Part shown: positions 51,081 through 59,610 of the stretch, piece by piece
How the letters are laid out: every line of letters starts with the position of its first letter
How positions within the stretch are numbered: position 1 is the first letter of the stretch
Source: Mycolicibacter nonchromogenicus
GTDB taxonomy: Bacteria; Actinomycetota; Actinomycetes; Mycobacteriales; Mycobacteriaceae
Assembly (NCBI RefSeq): GCF_002101775.1
Contig: NZ_LQPI01000033.1
Span: 62,001-126,000, forward strand
DNA: 64,000 nucleotides
Direction of reading: 5' to 3'
Notes under the pieces: model-generated
Database searches by the model: none
Told to the model about the DNA's origin: nothing
The model's input: only the letters and a program-made list of their open reading frames with translations
Position numbers and translations under genes: made by a program

Positions 51081-51887
51081 TCAGCGCGCCGTCATCTTGA
51101 TGCCGATCGCGGTGACGACAACGTTGACCACGAACAGTGACATGAAGGCGTAGACGACGGTTTCGTTCACCGCGTTGCCGACGGCTTTGGCGCCGCCGCC
51201 GGAGATGGTCAGGCCGCGGTAGCAGGCGACCATGCCGGCGATCAGTCCGAACAGCGCCGCCTTGACGCAGGAGATGATCAGCTCGGGAACCCCGGTCAGC
51301 AGGGTGATTCCGGCCGCGAACGCGCCCGGATTGACGTCTTGGACGAAGACCGAGAAGACGTAGCCGCCGAGGATTCCGATGATCACCACGAGGCTGTTGA
51401 GCAGCAGCGCCACCAGGCCCGCAGCGAGCATCCGCGGCGTCACGAGCCGCTGAATCGGGTTGATGCCCAAGACCTCCATGGCGTCGATCTCTTCGCGAAT
51501 GGTGCGCGACCCCAGGTCGGCACACATCGCGGTGGCACCGGCTCCCGCCACGATCAGCACCGTCACCATCGGCCCGACCTGGGTCACGGCACCGAACGCC
51601 GCGCCGGCGCCAGACAGGTCGGCGGCGCCGAGCTCGCGCAGCAGGATGTTGAGGATGAAGCTGACCAGGACCGTGAACGGTATGGCCACCAGCAGGGTGG
51701 GCGCGAGCGAAACGCGCGCCACGAACCAGGACTGCTCGATGAATTCGCGGGCCTGGAAGGGCCGTTTGAACAAGAACCTGACAGCGTCCACCGACATGGT
51801 GAACAGGCCCCCGACCGCCTCCATGGGACCCGCCAGGCGAGCCATCGCCGAACCCGGGGACCAGTGGATCAGGTCCTTCATCCCCAT
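51081..51887 (-). CDS. YrbE-type (MlaE-like) permease, A subunit
   Basis: A 268-residue MlaE-family permease. ARVSLAPTLLVAIPFTVLVS, VLIVAGAGATAMCADLGSRT followed by IREEIDAMEVLGINPIQRLV, and VVYAFMSLFVVNVVVTAIGI are membrane and coupling segments. The pattern is that of YrbE4A. In Mce complexes YrbEA/B form the inner-membrane channel with the MceG ATPase and six Mce proteins. Only the two permeases are present here, so they may work with Mce proteins encoded elsewhere. It is first in the operon; the AT-rich 116-bp upstream region probably holds its promoter. Confidence 0.9.
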   Translation of the reverse strand: MGMKDLIHWSPGSAMARLAGPMEAVGGLFTMSVDAVRFLFKRPFQAREFIEQSWFVARVSLAPTLLVAIPFTVLVSFILNILLRELGAADLSGAGAAFGAVTQVGPMVTVLIVAGAGATAMCADLGSRTIREEIDAMEVLGINPIQRLVTPRMLAAGLVALLLNSLVVIIGILGGYVFSVFVQDVNPGAFAAGITLLTGVPELIISCVKAALFGLIAGMVACYRGLTISGGGAKAVGNAVNETVVYAFMSLFVVNVVVTAIGIKMTAR

Positions 51888-52003
51888 CAGGCTCCTCCCG
51901 AGACAGTGCGCGTGAATCCTATCCGATTAATACATTCTGCGATACTCGATTCTAATTTCTATGCACACCCATTCTCATCTGAGGCAAATGCCTTCGAGGC
52001 CCG

Positions 52004-52828
52004 TCACAGCCGACCGTCGACGCGCAGATCAGGGTGCACCCACTCCGGTGACCTGCGCTCTTTGAAGGCGCGGAATCCTTCGACGGCCTCCGGCGCACCC
52101 AGACTGGTGTTCATCCCGATCCGGTCGAACAGCCCGAGGTAGGAGTCCAGGCTGGACTTGACCACGGCGCGCGCTGCCGGGGCGGTACGACAGCACTGCG
52201 CCAGCACATCGCGGGCGGCATCAGCCAGATCCTCGTGCGGGACCACGCGTGCCACCATGCCCCAGTCGAGAGCTTCCTGCGCGCCGAAGGTGCGGCCGGT
52301 GAACATCAGGTCGCGGGTGCGGACCGGGCCGATCACCCGCGCCAGCATCTGGCTGTAGTAGGTGTCGGCGATGCCGCGGAACAGCTCGGGCACCCGGAAC
52401 GTGGCCCGGTCGCTGACCACCGCCACGTCACTGCAGAGTGCGATCTGCAACCCGCCGCCCTGGCACAGCCCGTTGACCGCGGAGACCACCGGCTTGACCG
52501 AACTGCGCAGCGTGTCGAAGGGGGTGATGTCCATACCCAACGCGGCCCCGAACGTCAGCCAGTCGTCCGCCCCGCCCCCGCCCATGTCCCCGCCGGGGGC
52601 GAACACATCTGCGGTCCCGGTGATCAACAGCCCGGCCAGGTCCGGATCCTGATTGACCCGGCCCACGGCATAGCGCAGGCCGAAGTACATCGCCGGCGTC
52701 ATCGCATTGCGGGCCTCGGGGCGGTCCAGAGTGCAGACCGCGATCGGCCCCTCACGCCGAAACGTCAGGTACGGCGTTCCCAGCCAGTCCCCCTCGGGGG
52801 GCCGTGGCCCCTGCGCATGAGCATCCAT
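52004..52828 (-). CDS. Enoyl-CoA hydratase/isomerase
   Basis: A 274-residue crotonase: VCTLDRPEARNAMTPAMYFG, TGTADVFAPGGDMGGGGADDW near residue 68, where the oxyanion loop carries an inserted Gly run, AVNGLCQGGGLQIALCSDVAV near residue 115, and FRVPELFRGIADTYYSQML. The Pro-Gly-Gly-Asp loop differs slightly from the usual S-A-G-x-D. It lies 36 bp downstream of the kinase-fold gene and so is probably in one operon with it. It ends just before the AT-rich yrbE promoter region. Confidence 0.88.
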   Translation of the reverse strand: MDAHAQGPRPPEGDWLGTPYLTFRREGPIAVCTLDRPEARNAMTPAMYFGLRYAVGRVNQDPDLAGLLITGTADVFAPGGDMGGGGADDWLTFGAALGMDITPFDTLRSSVKPVVSAVNGLCQGGGLQIALCSDVAVVSDRATFRVPELFRGIADTYYSQMLARVIGPVRTRDLMFTGRTFGAQEALDWGMVARVVPHEDLADAARDVLAQCCRTAPAARAVVKSSLDSYLGLFDRIGMNTSLGAPEAVEGFRAFKERRSPEWVHPDLRVDGRL

Positions 52829-52864
52829 CGAACCCCGGCCTCTCTTCTTCGTGCACGACCGGGC

Positions 52865-53950
52865 TCAGCCGGCCAGCTCGCCCACCAACTCCAGCGTGCC
52901 CAGATCGCGGATAGCCTGACACCCGCGCTGCAGCATCGTGACGAACATGTCGTCGCCGCGCTCGGTATCGGTTGCGAACACCAAGCCGAGCGCGCAGATC
53001 AACGGTACTTGCAGCGCACCGAACCGGTAGTCCTGCCAACAGGTTTCGCGGTCGTAATCGCGCACACCGTGACCCAGCAACGCGTTGTGATACTCGGTGA
53101 CCAGGTCAGACTCGATGTCTTTGCGCAGCTCGGGCGTCAAGCTGGTGCCGGTGAAGAAAGCCAGGTCCCGGGCCGGCAGCCCGACACCCAGCGTCTGCCA
53201 ATCGACCACCCAGATCTGTTCCCCGTCGGGACTGAACAGCATGTTGTCCAGTCGATAGTCGCCATGGATCAACGCGAACCGGCCCAACCGCGCCGACACC
53301 CACGGGGTGACCACGTCCAGCGCCGCCGTCAATGTCGCGCAGTCGGTGTCACCGAGCTGGGCGCCGAGCCGCTCCACGCAGGTCTGCGCGCACATCCGGG
53401 CGATGTCACCCATGCCCTTGGCGCCGGCCTCGTCCAGCTGGGTCATGGCCAGTCCGGGGAAGGTCAGCCATCGCTGATCGCACCAGGTGGGAGCGTGCAA
53501 GCCGGCCAGCGCCCGCACCGCCAGCCGAGCCTGGCGTTCACCGCAACCCGCGATCTGATCGCCCTGGACCGCGGGCGCCCGGTCGGAGAGCAGCAGCGCG
53601 TACTCGGTTGCGTCATCGTTGATTTCACAGTGGAAGCACTGCGGTATCGGGATCTGGACGCCGTCGGCCACCTCCTGGTAGAAGGCGCACTCGCTGCGAT
53701 AGCCCAGGACCACGCGGTCGCGGACGGCGTCGTCGCCGGCGGGCAGTTTGATCACGAAGCTGGCCGGCAGATCCCCCGGGTCGCCCGCGTAGCGGGCCGC
53801 CACCCGATAGGTGGCCCCGGTCTGGCCGGTGCCGACCGGAGTGACGTCGACCGAGGCCACCTCGACAGGTTCACCCCGAGCGCTCAACACCGCCGACAGC
53901 CACTGACTGGTCACGTCATGCGGATAGCGCGGTATCTGCACGGGAGTCAT
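52865..53950 (-). CDS. Aminoglycoside-phosphotransferase-fold kinase
   Basis: A 361-residue APH-family protein. The nucleotide lobe includes TGQTGATYRVAARY near residue 44 and FVIKLPAGDDAVRDRVVLGY. The catalytic loop is RFALIHGDYRLDNMLFSPDG near residue 225 with the HxDxxxxN pattern, followed by IWVVDWQTLGVGLPARDLAF, whose Asp binds metal. The APH fold in mycobacterial fatty-acid loci has been linked to acyl-CoA chemistry through its fusion with ACAD in human ACAD10/11. It lies upstream of a crotonase gene and is divergent from a carboxyltransferase gene. Confidence 0.82.
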   Translation of the reverse strand: MTPVQIPRYPHDVTSQWLSAVLSARGEPVEVASVDVTPVGTGQTGATYRVAARYAGDPGDLPASFVIKLPAGDDAVRDRVVLGYRSECAFYQEVADGVQIPIPQCFHCEINDDATEYALLLSDRAPAVQGDQIAGCGERQARLAVRALAGLHAPTWCDQRWLTFPGLAMTQLDEAGAKGMGDIARMCAQTCVERLGAQLGDTDCATLTAALDVVTPWVSARLGRFALIHGDYRLDNMLFSPDGEQIWVVDWQTLGVGLPARDLAFFTGTSLTPELRKDIESDLVTEYHNALLGHGVRDYDRETCWQDYRFGALQVPLICALGLVFATDTERGDDMFVTMLQRGCQAIRDLGTLELVGELAG

Positions 53951-54070
53951 CGGTCGCGCTCAGGCGCAAGGGAACTCATAGTCAATGCCCGTCCGGGCAG
54001 CCAATTCCACCCACGCCGGGTGACGCTACAGTAAGAATTTCAGTATGGTCAACGAAACGAGGCGCTGCAG

Positions 54071-55561
54071 ATGACGAACGGCTGGCAGGAGACCCTGGAG
54101 GACCTCGACCGCCGCCGTCGACACACGTGGGCCATGGGTGGCCCGGAGCGGGTCGCGAAGCACCGCGACAAGGGCAAGCTCGACGCACGTGCCCGAATCG
54201 CACACCTGCTGGACCCGGGCAGCTTCCGCGAACTGGGCACCATGGTCGGCGGGCAGATCGCCGCGGACGGCATCGTGGTGGGCTCGGGGCTGATCAATGG
54301 CTCTCCGGTGATGGTGGGCGCCGAAGATTTCACCACGCTGGCCGGCAGCATCGGCCCCGGCGGCAACGCCAAGCGCTACCGGATCGCCGAGCTGGCGCTG
54401 CGCGACAAGATCCCGTTGGTAATGCTGTTGGAGGGCGCCGGATTCCGTCCCACCGGCGAGCATTACGGGCGCACCCCGACCGACCTGCTGGCCCAGGCGC
54501 AATGCTCGGGCAAGGTGCCGACCGTCGCCGCGGTCCTGGGTCCCTCAGCCGGGCACGGCGCCCTGGTGGGTCCGGTCTGCGACTTCCGGATCATGAGCCG
54601 GCACGGCGCGATCTTCACGGCCGGCCCGCCGGTGGTCAAAGAATCCACCGGCGAAGAAATCTCCAAGGAGGACCTGGGCGGTCCCGAGGTCGCGCTGAAC
54701 AGCGGTGTGGTGCACAACTTCGGCGCCGACGACGAGACGGTGCTCGACGACATCCGCCGGTACCTGTCGTACTTCCCCTCCAGCGCGTGGTCCTACCCCA
54801 CGGCGCTGACGCCGGATGCGGCTGCGCAATCGCGGCCCACTCCCGAACTGCTCGACATCGTCTCGCGAGACAATCGCCGGGTCTACGACATGCGGTCGGT
54901 GCTCGACGTCGTCTTCGACCGGCCCGACTGGTTCGAGGTGCAGCCGCGGTTCGGCCGGGCGATCATCTGTGCGTTGGCCCACCTGGGTGGCCACCCGGTG
55001 GCGGTGGTGGCCAATCAGCCGCAGGTGCTGGCCGGCTCCATCGACACCGACGCCGCGGACAAGGCAGCGCACTTCATCATGGTGGCCGACTCCTTCCACC
55101 TGCCGATCGTGTTCCTGGCCGACAACCCCGGCATGCTGCCCGGCAGCCGCTCCGAGCGAGCCGGGGTGTTGCGGGCCGGCGCCCGGATGTTCGCCGCTCA
55201 GACCGCGGCCACCACCCTGAAACTGCATCTGACGCTGCGCAAGGCCTACGGCTTCGGTTCCATGGTGATGTCGCTGCTGGGATTCGACTCCCAGGTGGCC
55301 ACGTTCGCCTATCCCGGTGCGACGATGGGCGCGATGAGTGCCGCCGCGCTCAGCGCGGCCTCGCATGCCGGGGAAGATCTGGCCGCCAAGCTGCGCGACA
55401 CCGAACTGCAGGCGTCGTATCACTCTGCCCACCAGCTCGGCTTCGATGAACTCATCGATCCCCGGGAGACCCGTGACGCGCTGCTGTCCGCCCTGCAACG
55501 CGGGCTGCACAGCCGCCAGGCCGCCGCCGAGCCGGTGACCCGAACCGTCATCATGCCCTGA
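54071..55561 (+). CDS. Acyl-CoA carboxyltransferase (AccD/PccB-like)
   Basis: A 496-residue carboxyltransferase with both crotonase-like halves: RVAKHRDKGKLDARARIAHL, GRTPTDLLAQAQCSG, VAAVLGPSAGHGALVGPVCD, GRAIICALAHLGGHPVAVVANQ, FLADNPGMLPGSRSERAGVLR near residue 355, and KAYGFGSMVMSLLGFDSQVATFAYPGA-type sequence near residue 400. This matches beta subunits of acyl-CoA carboxylases, or a decarboxylase. A biotin-carrying alpha subunit is not in the window. A carboxylated product would fit the nearby methylmalonyl-type mutase. The stop is followed after 8 bp by a lipocalin-like gene. Confidence 0.85.
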   Translation: MTNGWQETLEDLDRRRRHTWAMGGPERVAKHRDKGKLDARARIAHLLDPGSFRELGTMVGGQIAADGIVVGSGLINGSPVMVGAEDFTTLAGSIGPGGNAKRYRIAELALRDKIPLVMLLEGAGFRPTGEHYGRTPTDLLAQAQCSGKVPTVAAVLGPSAGHGALVGPVCDFRIMSRHGAIFTAGPPVVKESTGEEISKEDLGGPEVALNSGVVHNFGADDETVLDDIRRYLSYFPSSAWSYPTALTPDAAAQSRPTPELLDIVSRDNRRVYDMRSVLDVVFDRPDWFEVQPRFGRAIICALAHLGGHPVAVVANQPQVLAGSIDTDAADKAAHFIMVADSFHLPIVFLADNPGMLPGSRSERAGVLRAGARMFAAQTAATTLKLHLTLRKAYGFGSMVMSLLGFDSQVATFAYPGATMGAMSAAALSAASHAGEDLAAKLRDTELQASYHSAHQLGFDELIDPRETRDALLSALQRGLHSRQAAAEPVTRTVIMP

Positions 55562-55569
55562 CGGGCACT

Positions 55570-55965
55570 TTGCGTGAGGCGCTGCTGGGCGGCTGGGAGT
55601 TGTCGACGTTCGATTCGGTCGACGTCGTCACCGGCGCGCTGTCACACCCCATGGGCACAGCGCCGCGCGGACTGATCCTCTACACCGCCGACGGGTTCAT
55701 GTCCGCGCAGCTGACCGGCAGCGCCGACGCCGCGCCGCCCGACGAGACCCTGCCCGCCTACATCGCCTACGGTGGCCGATTCCGCGTCGACGAGGACACC
55801 GCCACCGTGCACCACGAAGTGAGCATCTCGATACTGCCGGAGCTGCTGACGGCCCCGCAGCTCCGGCAGGCACGCGTCGACGGCGACCGGCTGACGCTGT
55901 CGGCGACGACCACCAACGACGGTGTGACGACGCGCAGCACCCTGGTCTGGGTCAGACGTCGATGA
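55570..55965 (+). CDS. Lipocalin-like domain protein
   Basis: A 131-residue protein with the Lipocalin_5 pattern: LLGGWELSTFDSVDVVTG, MGTAPRGLILYTADGFMSAQL near residue 29, LPAYIAYGGRFRVDED, and RLTLSATTTNDGVTTRSTLVW. It is a single beta-barrel domain often fused to or coexpressed with carbon-metabolism enzymes. No ATG or GTG fits; TTG at 55570, 8 bp after the carboxyltransferase stop, is the best start. Its 3' end overlaps the convergent quinone oxidoreductase gene by 14 bp. It probably binds a small hydrophobic ligand. Confidence 0.7.
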   Translation: MREALLGGWELSTFDSVDVVTGALSHPMGTAPRGLILYTADGFMSAQLTGSADAAPPDETLPAYIAYGGRFRVDEDTATVHHEVSISILPELLTAPQLRQARVDGDRLTLSATTTNDGVTTRSTLVWVRRR

Positions 55966-56920
55966 TCACCTTGCCGACCGCCTTGCGCTCGGCGACGTAG
56001 CGCAAGGCGGTGGCGGTCTCGGCGAGCGGGAAGCGGGCGCCGATGTAGGGGCTGACCTTGCCCTCGGCGAACAGCTGCTGCAGTTCGGCGAGGTCACGTT
56101 CATTCTCGGCCGGGAAGTCGGTGGCGAACGTCCGGATCTCCATGCCCTGCACCGTGATGCCCTTGAGCATCACCAGATTCAGCGGGATCGCCGGAATTGC
56201 GCCGGCGGCATACCCCAAGGTGATGAACCGCCCGCCGCGGGCCAGGCTGCGCAGTGCCGGCTCGGCGTAGGAGCCGCCGACCGGGTCGAGCACGGCCTGC
56301 GCGCCGTCGCCGGTGATCTCGCGGATCCGCGTCTTGAGGTCCTCCCGGTCGTAGTCCACCGTCGCGGCAGCGCCGCGCTGGCGACACACCTCCAGCTTCT
56401 CCGGGCTCGACGCCGCGGCAAGCACCTTGGCGCCCAACGCCACCCCCAGGTCGACCGCGGCCAGCCCGACTCCCCCGGCAGCACCCAGCACCACCACCCA
56501 ATCGCCTTCTTTCACTTGGGCAATGGAGCGCAGGGCGTGATAGGCGGTGCGGTAGGTGACGCCGAAGCCGGCCGCGGCCGCGTAGTCGATGCCGTCGGGG
56601 ATGCGGGTGGCCACCGCGGCGGGCACCAGCGCCTGCTCGGCGAAGCCGCCCACGAACGACGTTCCGACCACCCGGTCGCCGGGAGCGTAGGGCACGCCGT
56701 CGCCGACGGCGATCACCTCGCCGGCCAGCTCACTGCCGGGGGTGAACGGCACCGGGATCTTCAGCTGGTACTTGCCGTCGATCATCAGCACGTCGGGGAA
56801 GTTGACCGCCGCGGCGTGCACCCGGACCACCATCGTGCCGGGCGCGGGTGTGGGGTCGGGCAGCTCGCGCAGCACCAGATCTTCGGGCGGGCCGTAGCGC
56901 TCGCAGACGATCGCGCGCAT
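55952..56920 (-). CDS. NADPH:quinone oxidoreductase-like medium-chain reductase
   Basis: A 322-residue zinc-free medium-chain reductase: RYGPPEDLVLRELPDPTPAP, GSELAGEVIAVGDGVPYAPG near residue 62, the nucleotide motif VVVLGAAGGVGLAAVDLGVA near residue 141, AASSPEKLEVCRQRGA, and RFPLAETATALRYVAERKAVGKVI near the end. It reduces quinones or enoyl compounds with NADPH; in this setting a 2-enoyl-CoA or enone is plausible. Its start shares a base with the TetR stop, so it is the last gene of the APH-SDR-ACAD-TetR operon. Confidence 0.9.
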   Translation of the reverse strand: MRAIVCERYGPPEDLVLRELPDPTPAPGTMVVRVHAAAVNFPDVLMIDGKYQLKIPVPFTPGSELAGEVIAVGDGVPYAPGDRVVGTSFVGGFAEQALVPAAVATRIPDGIDYAAAAGFGVTYRTAYHALRSIAQVKEGDWVVVLGAAGGVGLAAVDLGVALGAKVLAAASSPEKLEVCRQRGAAATVDYDREDLKTRIREITGDGAQAVLDPVGGSYAEPALRSLARGGRFITLGYAAGAIPAIPLNLVMLKGITVQGMEIRTFATDFPAENERDLAELQQLFAEGKVSPYIGARFPLAETATALRYVAERKAVGKVIIDV

Positions 56921-57531
56921 CAGGCCACCCCCAGCCCGCGAAGGCAGAACGACACCAGATGATCCACATCGGCCTGCTTCGGTCGCCGGCCGGCATTGAG
57001 GTAGCCACGCATGGTCGACAAGGTAGCGCCAAACACCAGATCGGCATCCCGGCGGGGGTCGTCGCCGCCGAGCGCGCTGATCGGACCGGTGAGCAGCTCA
57101 CGCAACGGCGCCAGAATCTCCTCGTCGGAGCGCTGCCGGTCGGTGCTCACCGGCAGCTGCGTGCTGGCGGCGCGGCTCAGGCTCAGCAGGTGCGGGTCGG
57201 AGAGCTGCGCCAAGATGCCGCGAATCCAGCACGCGACTTCAGCTGCAGGCGTCTGCTCCTTCGCCAGTTGATGCTCCAGGTAAGACCCCACGATCGCGAC
57301 ACCACGCTCCATGACTGCCAGGATCACGTCGTCCTTGCCCGCGAAGTAGCGGTAGAACGCCTTGTTCGACGTGCCCGCCTCGGCAACGATGTCGCTCACC
57401 CGGGGCGGATCGGGCGCACTGCGCTGCAGCACCGTCACCGTCGCGGCCAGGATCCGTTCCACCTCGGCGGTGGCCTCGCGCTGGCGTTCGTCGAGGGCGC
57501 GGTGCACCGCGGCATCGACACGTGAGGTCAT
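56920..57531 (-). CDS. TetR-family transcriptional regulator
   Basis: A 203-residue regulator. VERILAATVTVLQRSAPDP and RVSDIVAEAGTSNKAFYRYFAGKDDVILAVME form a canonical TetR helix-turn-helix (residues 23-70). The ligand domain contains AEVACWIRGILAQLSDPHLL. Its ATG overlaps the stop of the ACAD gene (ATGA). It is inside the APH-SDR-ACAD operon, and a 39-bp palindrome lies directly before the first gene of that operon (60681-60719), so autoregulation through that site is likely. Confidence 0.88.
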   Translation of the reverse strand: MTSRVDAAVHRALDERQREATAEVERILAATVTVLQRSAPDPPRVSDIVAEAGTSNKAFYRYFAGKDDVILAVMERGVAIVGSYLEHQLAKEQTPAAEVACWIRGILAQLSDPHLLSLSRAASTQLPVSTDRQRSDEEILAPLRELLTGPISALGGDDPRRDADLVFGATLSTMRGYLNAGRRPKQADVDHLVSFCLRGLGVA

Positions 57532-58826
57532 GGCACTGCCGGGATCCGGTCCAGGCGGTCGCCGTACTTGGCGCGCGCGGCCTCGATGCGGTTGTCCAGG
57601 AATTCGCTGGGCCACTCCGGGTCCTCGGCGTCGTAGTCCTTGAGCAGTAGCCGGGCCAGGTTCACCTTGTGCGCCTCGGTGGGGCCGTCGGCCAGGCCCA
57701 GCGCCACCCCGCCCAACAGCACGTTGGTCAGCGGCAGCTGTTCGGTCAGGCCCATCGCTCCGTGCACCTGGATCGCCCGCAGACCGATCGACTTGAGCAC
57801 CTGCGACGCCAGGATCTTGCAGACCCCGATTTCGGCGCGAGCCGCCTTCTCGTCGCCGGAGTCGATCAGCCACGCCGCGTGCAGAACCGTGAGCCGAAAC
57901 GGGATCAGCTCGGCGTAGGAGTCGGCGATGAAAGCCTGCACCAGCTGCTTGTCGGCCAACGAACTGCCCTGGGTGAAGCGACTTTTCGCGCGGCGGGCCA
58001 TCATGTCGACAGCCCGCTGGGCCACCCCGATCGAGCGCATGGCGTGATGCAGGCGCCCGCCGGCCAGACGGCTCTGCAGGATCAGGAAGCCCTGACCCGG
58101 CTCGCCCAATATCGCGTCGGCCGGCACCCGCACATTGTCGTAGCGGACCAGTGAATGACCGGCTTCGTGAGGATGCGACCCCACCAGATGATGGGTGGCC
58201 TCGATGACCAGACCCGGGGTGCCGGCCGGGATCAAGAACGTCGACGCCCCGCGGTGCACCGGTACATCCGGGTCGGTGATGGCCACCACGATGAAGAACG
58301 ACGCCACCGACGCGTTGGAGGAGAAGTACTTACGCCCGGTGATCACCCAGTCATCACCGTCGCGGACCGCCCGAGTGGTGAACACCCGCGGGTCGGCTCC
58401 GCCCTGCGGCTCGGTCATGGAGAAACAGGAGAAGATCTCCCCTGACAGCAGACCGGCCAGGTAGCTGTCCTTCTGCTCTGTGGTGCCGAACCGTGCCAGG
58501 ATCTCGGCGTTGCCGGTGTCGGGGGCCTGGGTGCCGAACACGATGGGCGCCCAACTGGACCGGCCCAGGATCTCATTGATGAGGGTCAGTTTGACCGCCC
58601 CGAATCCCTGGCCGCCGAGCTCCGGCCCCAGATGCGGTGCCCACAGGCCCTGTTCGCGTACCTGGGCCTTGAGCGGGTCGACTATCCGGCGGCGTTCCTC
58701 GGTCAGCGGCAGATATTCGCAGCCGGGAAACAGCACCTCCAGCGGCTCCACCTCGTCACGCACGAACTCCCGAATCCATTCAAGCTTCGCCTCGAATTCC
58801 GGCTCGGTTGAGAAGTCCCACGCCAT
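57528..58826 (-). CDS. Acyl-CoA dehydrogenase (ACAD10/11-like)
   Basis: A 432-residue acyl-CoA dehydrogenase of the longer type: HLGPELGGQGFGAVKLTLIN near residue 65, FSCFSMTEPQGGADPRVFTT near residue 133, KYFSSNASVASFFIVVAIT, ATHHLVGSHPHEAGHSLVRY, and a C-terminal VHGAMGLTEQLPLTNVLL ending GPTEAHKVNLARLLLKDY. The GPTEAHK end and the SHPHEAGH segment are typical of the ACAD11-like branch. In human ACAD11 this domain is fused to an APH kinase; here an APH gene is two genes upstream. It would process 4-phosphoacyl-CoA or a related substrate. The start ATG is preceded by GGGAG. Confidence 0.9.
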   Translation of the reverse strand: MAWDFSTEPEFEAKLEWIREFVRDEVEPLEVLFPGCEYLPLTEERRRIVDPLKAQVREQGLWAPHLGPELGGQGFGAVKLTLINEILGRSSWAPIVFGTQAPDTGNAEILARFGTTEQKDSYLAGLLSGEIFSCFSMTEPQGGADPRVFTTRAVRDGDDWVITGRKYFSSNASVASFFIVVAITDPDVPVHRGASTFLIPAGTPGLVIEATHHLVGSHPHEAGHSLVRYDNVRVPADAILGEPGQGFLILQSRLAGGRLHHAMRSIGVAQRAVDMMARRAKSRFTQGSSLADKQLVQAFIADSYAELIPFRLTVLHAAWLIDSGDEKAARAEIGVCKILASQVLKSIGLRAIQVHGAMGLTEQLPLTNVLLGGVALGLADGPTEAHKVNLARLLLKDYDAEDPEWPSEFLDNRIEAARAKYGDRLDRIPAVP

Positions 58827-58847
58827 TTTTCGCTCCCTTTCAGTGGG

Positions 58848-59609
58848 TCAGACACTGCCGCCGTCGACCCGCAGGATCGAGCCGGTGGTGAAACTTGACG
58901 CGTCCGACATCAAAAACAGTGCTGCGCCGACGATCTCCGACGGATCCCCGGCGCGCTGCAGTGCGGCGGCACCGAACGGATTGTCGGCCTCGGTGAAGTC
59001 CCACGCCTTGGAGATATCGGTGAGGAACGGCCCGGGCATCAAGGTGTTAACCCGCACCGTCGGCCCGAACGCCTGCGCCAGCGCTTCGGTCACCACGTTG
59101 AGCCCGGCCTTGGCCGCGGCATACGGGACGAAGGTGGGGTGCGGGCGCAGCGAACCGTGGGTGCTGACGTTGATGATGGATCCGCGGCCCGCGGCCACCA
59201 TCCGTTCACCGATCAACGCCGACAGGCGAAATGGGCCTTTGAGGTTGAGATTCACCACGGCGTCGAACATCTTCTCGGTGACGTCGGTCTGTCGGGAGTA
59301 GACCGGTGACATGCCGGCGTTGTTGACCAGCACGTCCACTCGGCCGAACCGCTCGTAGGCTGCGCCGACCAATCCGTCGAGCTGCTCCCAGCGCCCGACG
59401 TGCACCGCGTAGGGCATCGCGGAGCGCCCCGTCTCGGCCTCGATCGCGGCGGCGGTGGCCTGGCAGGCGTCGAGTTTGCGGCTGGCGATCACCACATCGG
59501 CACCGCACCGGGCCGCCGCGAACGCCATCTCGCGGCCCAGGCCACGGCTACCGCCGGTGATCAGCACCACCCGATCGGTCAGGTCGAAGAGCGAATCCGC
59601 GTAACCCAT
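58848..59609 (-). CDS. Short-chain dehydrogenase/reductase
   Basis: A 253-residue SDR: FDLTDRVVLITGGSRGLGRE near residue 8, NNAGMSPVYSRQTDV near residue 91, INVSTHGSLRPHPTFVPYAAAKAG-type sequence with the catalytic Ser, Tyr and Lys near residues 140-160, and a C-terminal DASSFTTGSILRVDGG. It lies between the APH kinase (1 bp upstream) and the ACAD gene (21 bp downstream), so it probably acts on the same acyl-CoA, for example in 3- or 4-hydroxyacyl oxidation. Confidence 0.9.
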   Translation of the reverse strand: MGYADSLFDLTDRVVLITGGSRGLGREMAFAAARCGADVVIASRKLDACQATAAAIEAETGRSAMPYAVHVGRWEQLDGLVGAAYERFGRVDVLVNNAGMSPVYSRQTDVTEKMFDAVVNLNLKGPFRLSALIGERMVAAGRGSIINVSTHGSLRPHPTFVPYAAAKAGLNVVTEALAQAFGPTVRVNTLMPGPFLTDISKAWDFTEADNPFGAAALQRAGDPSEIVGAALFLMSDASSFTTGSILRVDGGSV

Positions 59610-59610
59610 C

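Noticed and set aside
51888-52003. KstR-type operator before yrbE
   Set aside because: The region is AT-rich, but no AACnnGTT core is present; only weak AGAAT repeats are seen.
52235-54034. Plus-strand open frame of 599 codons
   Set aside because: It lies opposite the crotonase and kinase genes, has high Arg, Gln and His content and no motif; a GC-rich shadow frame.
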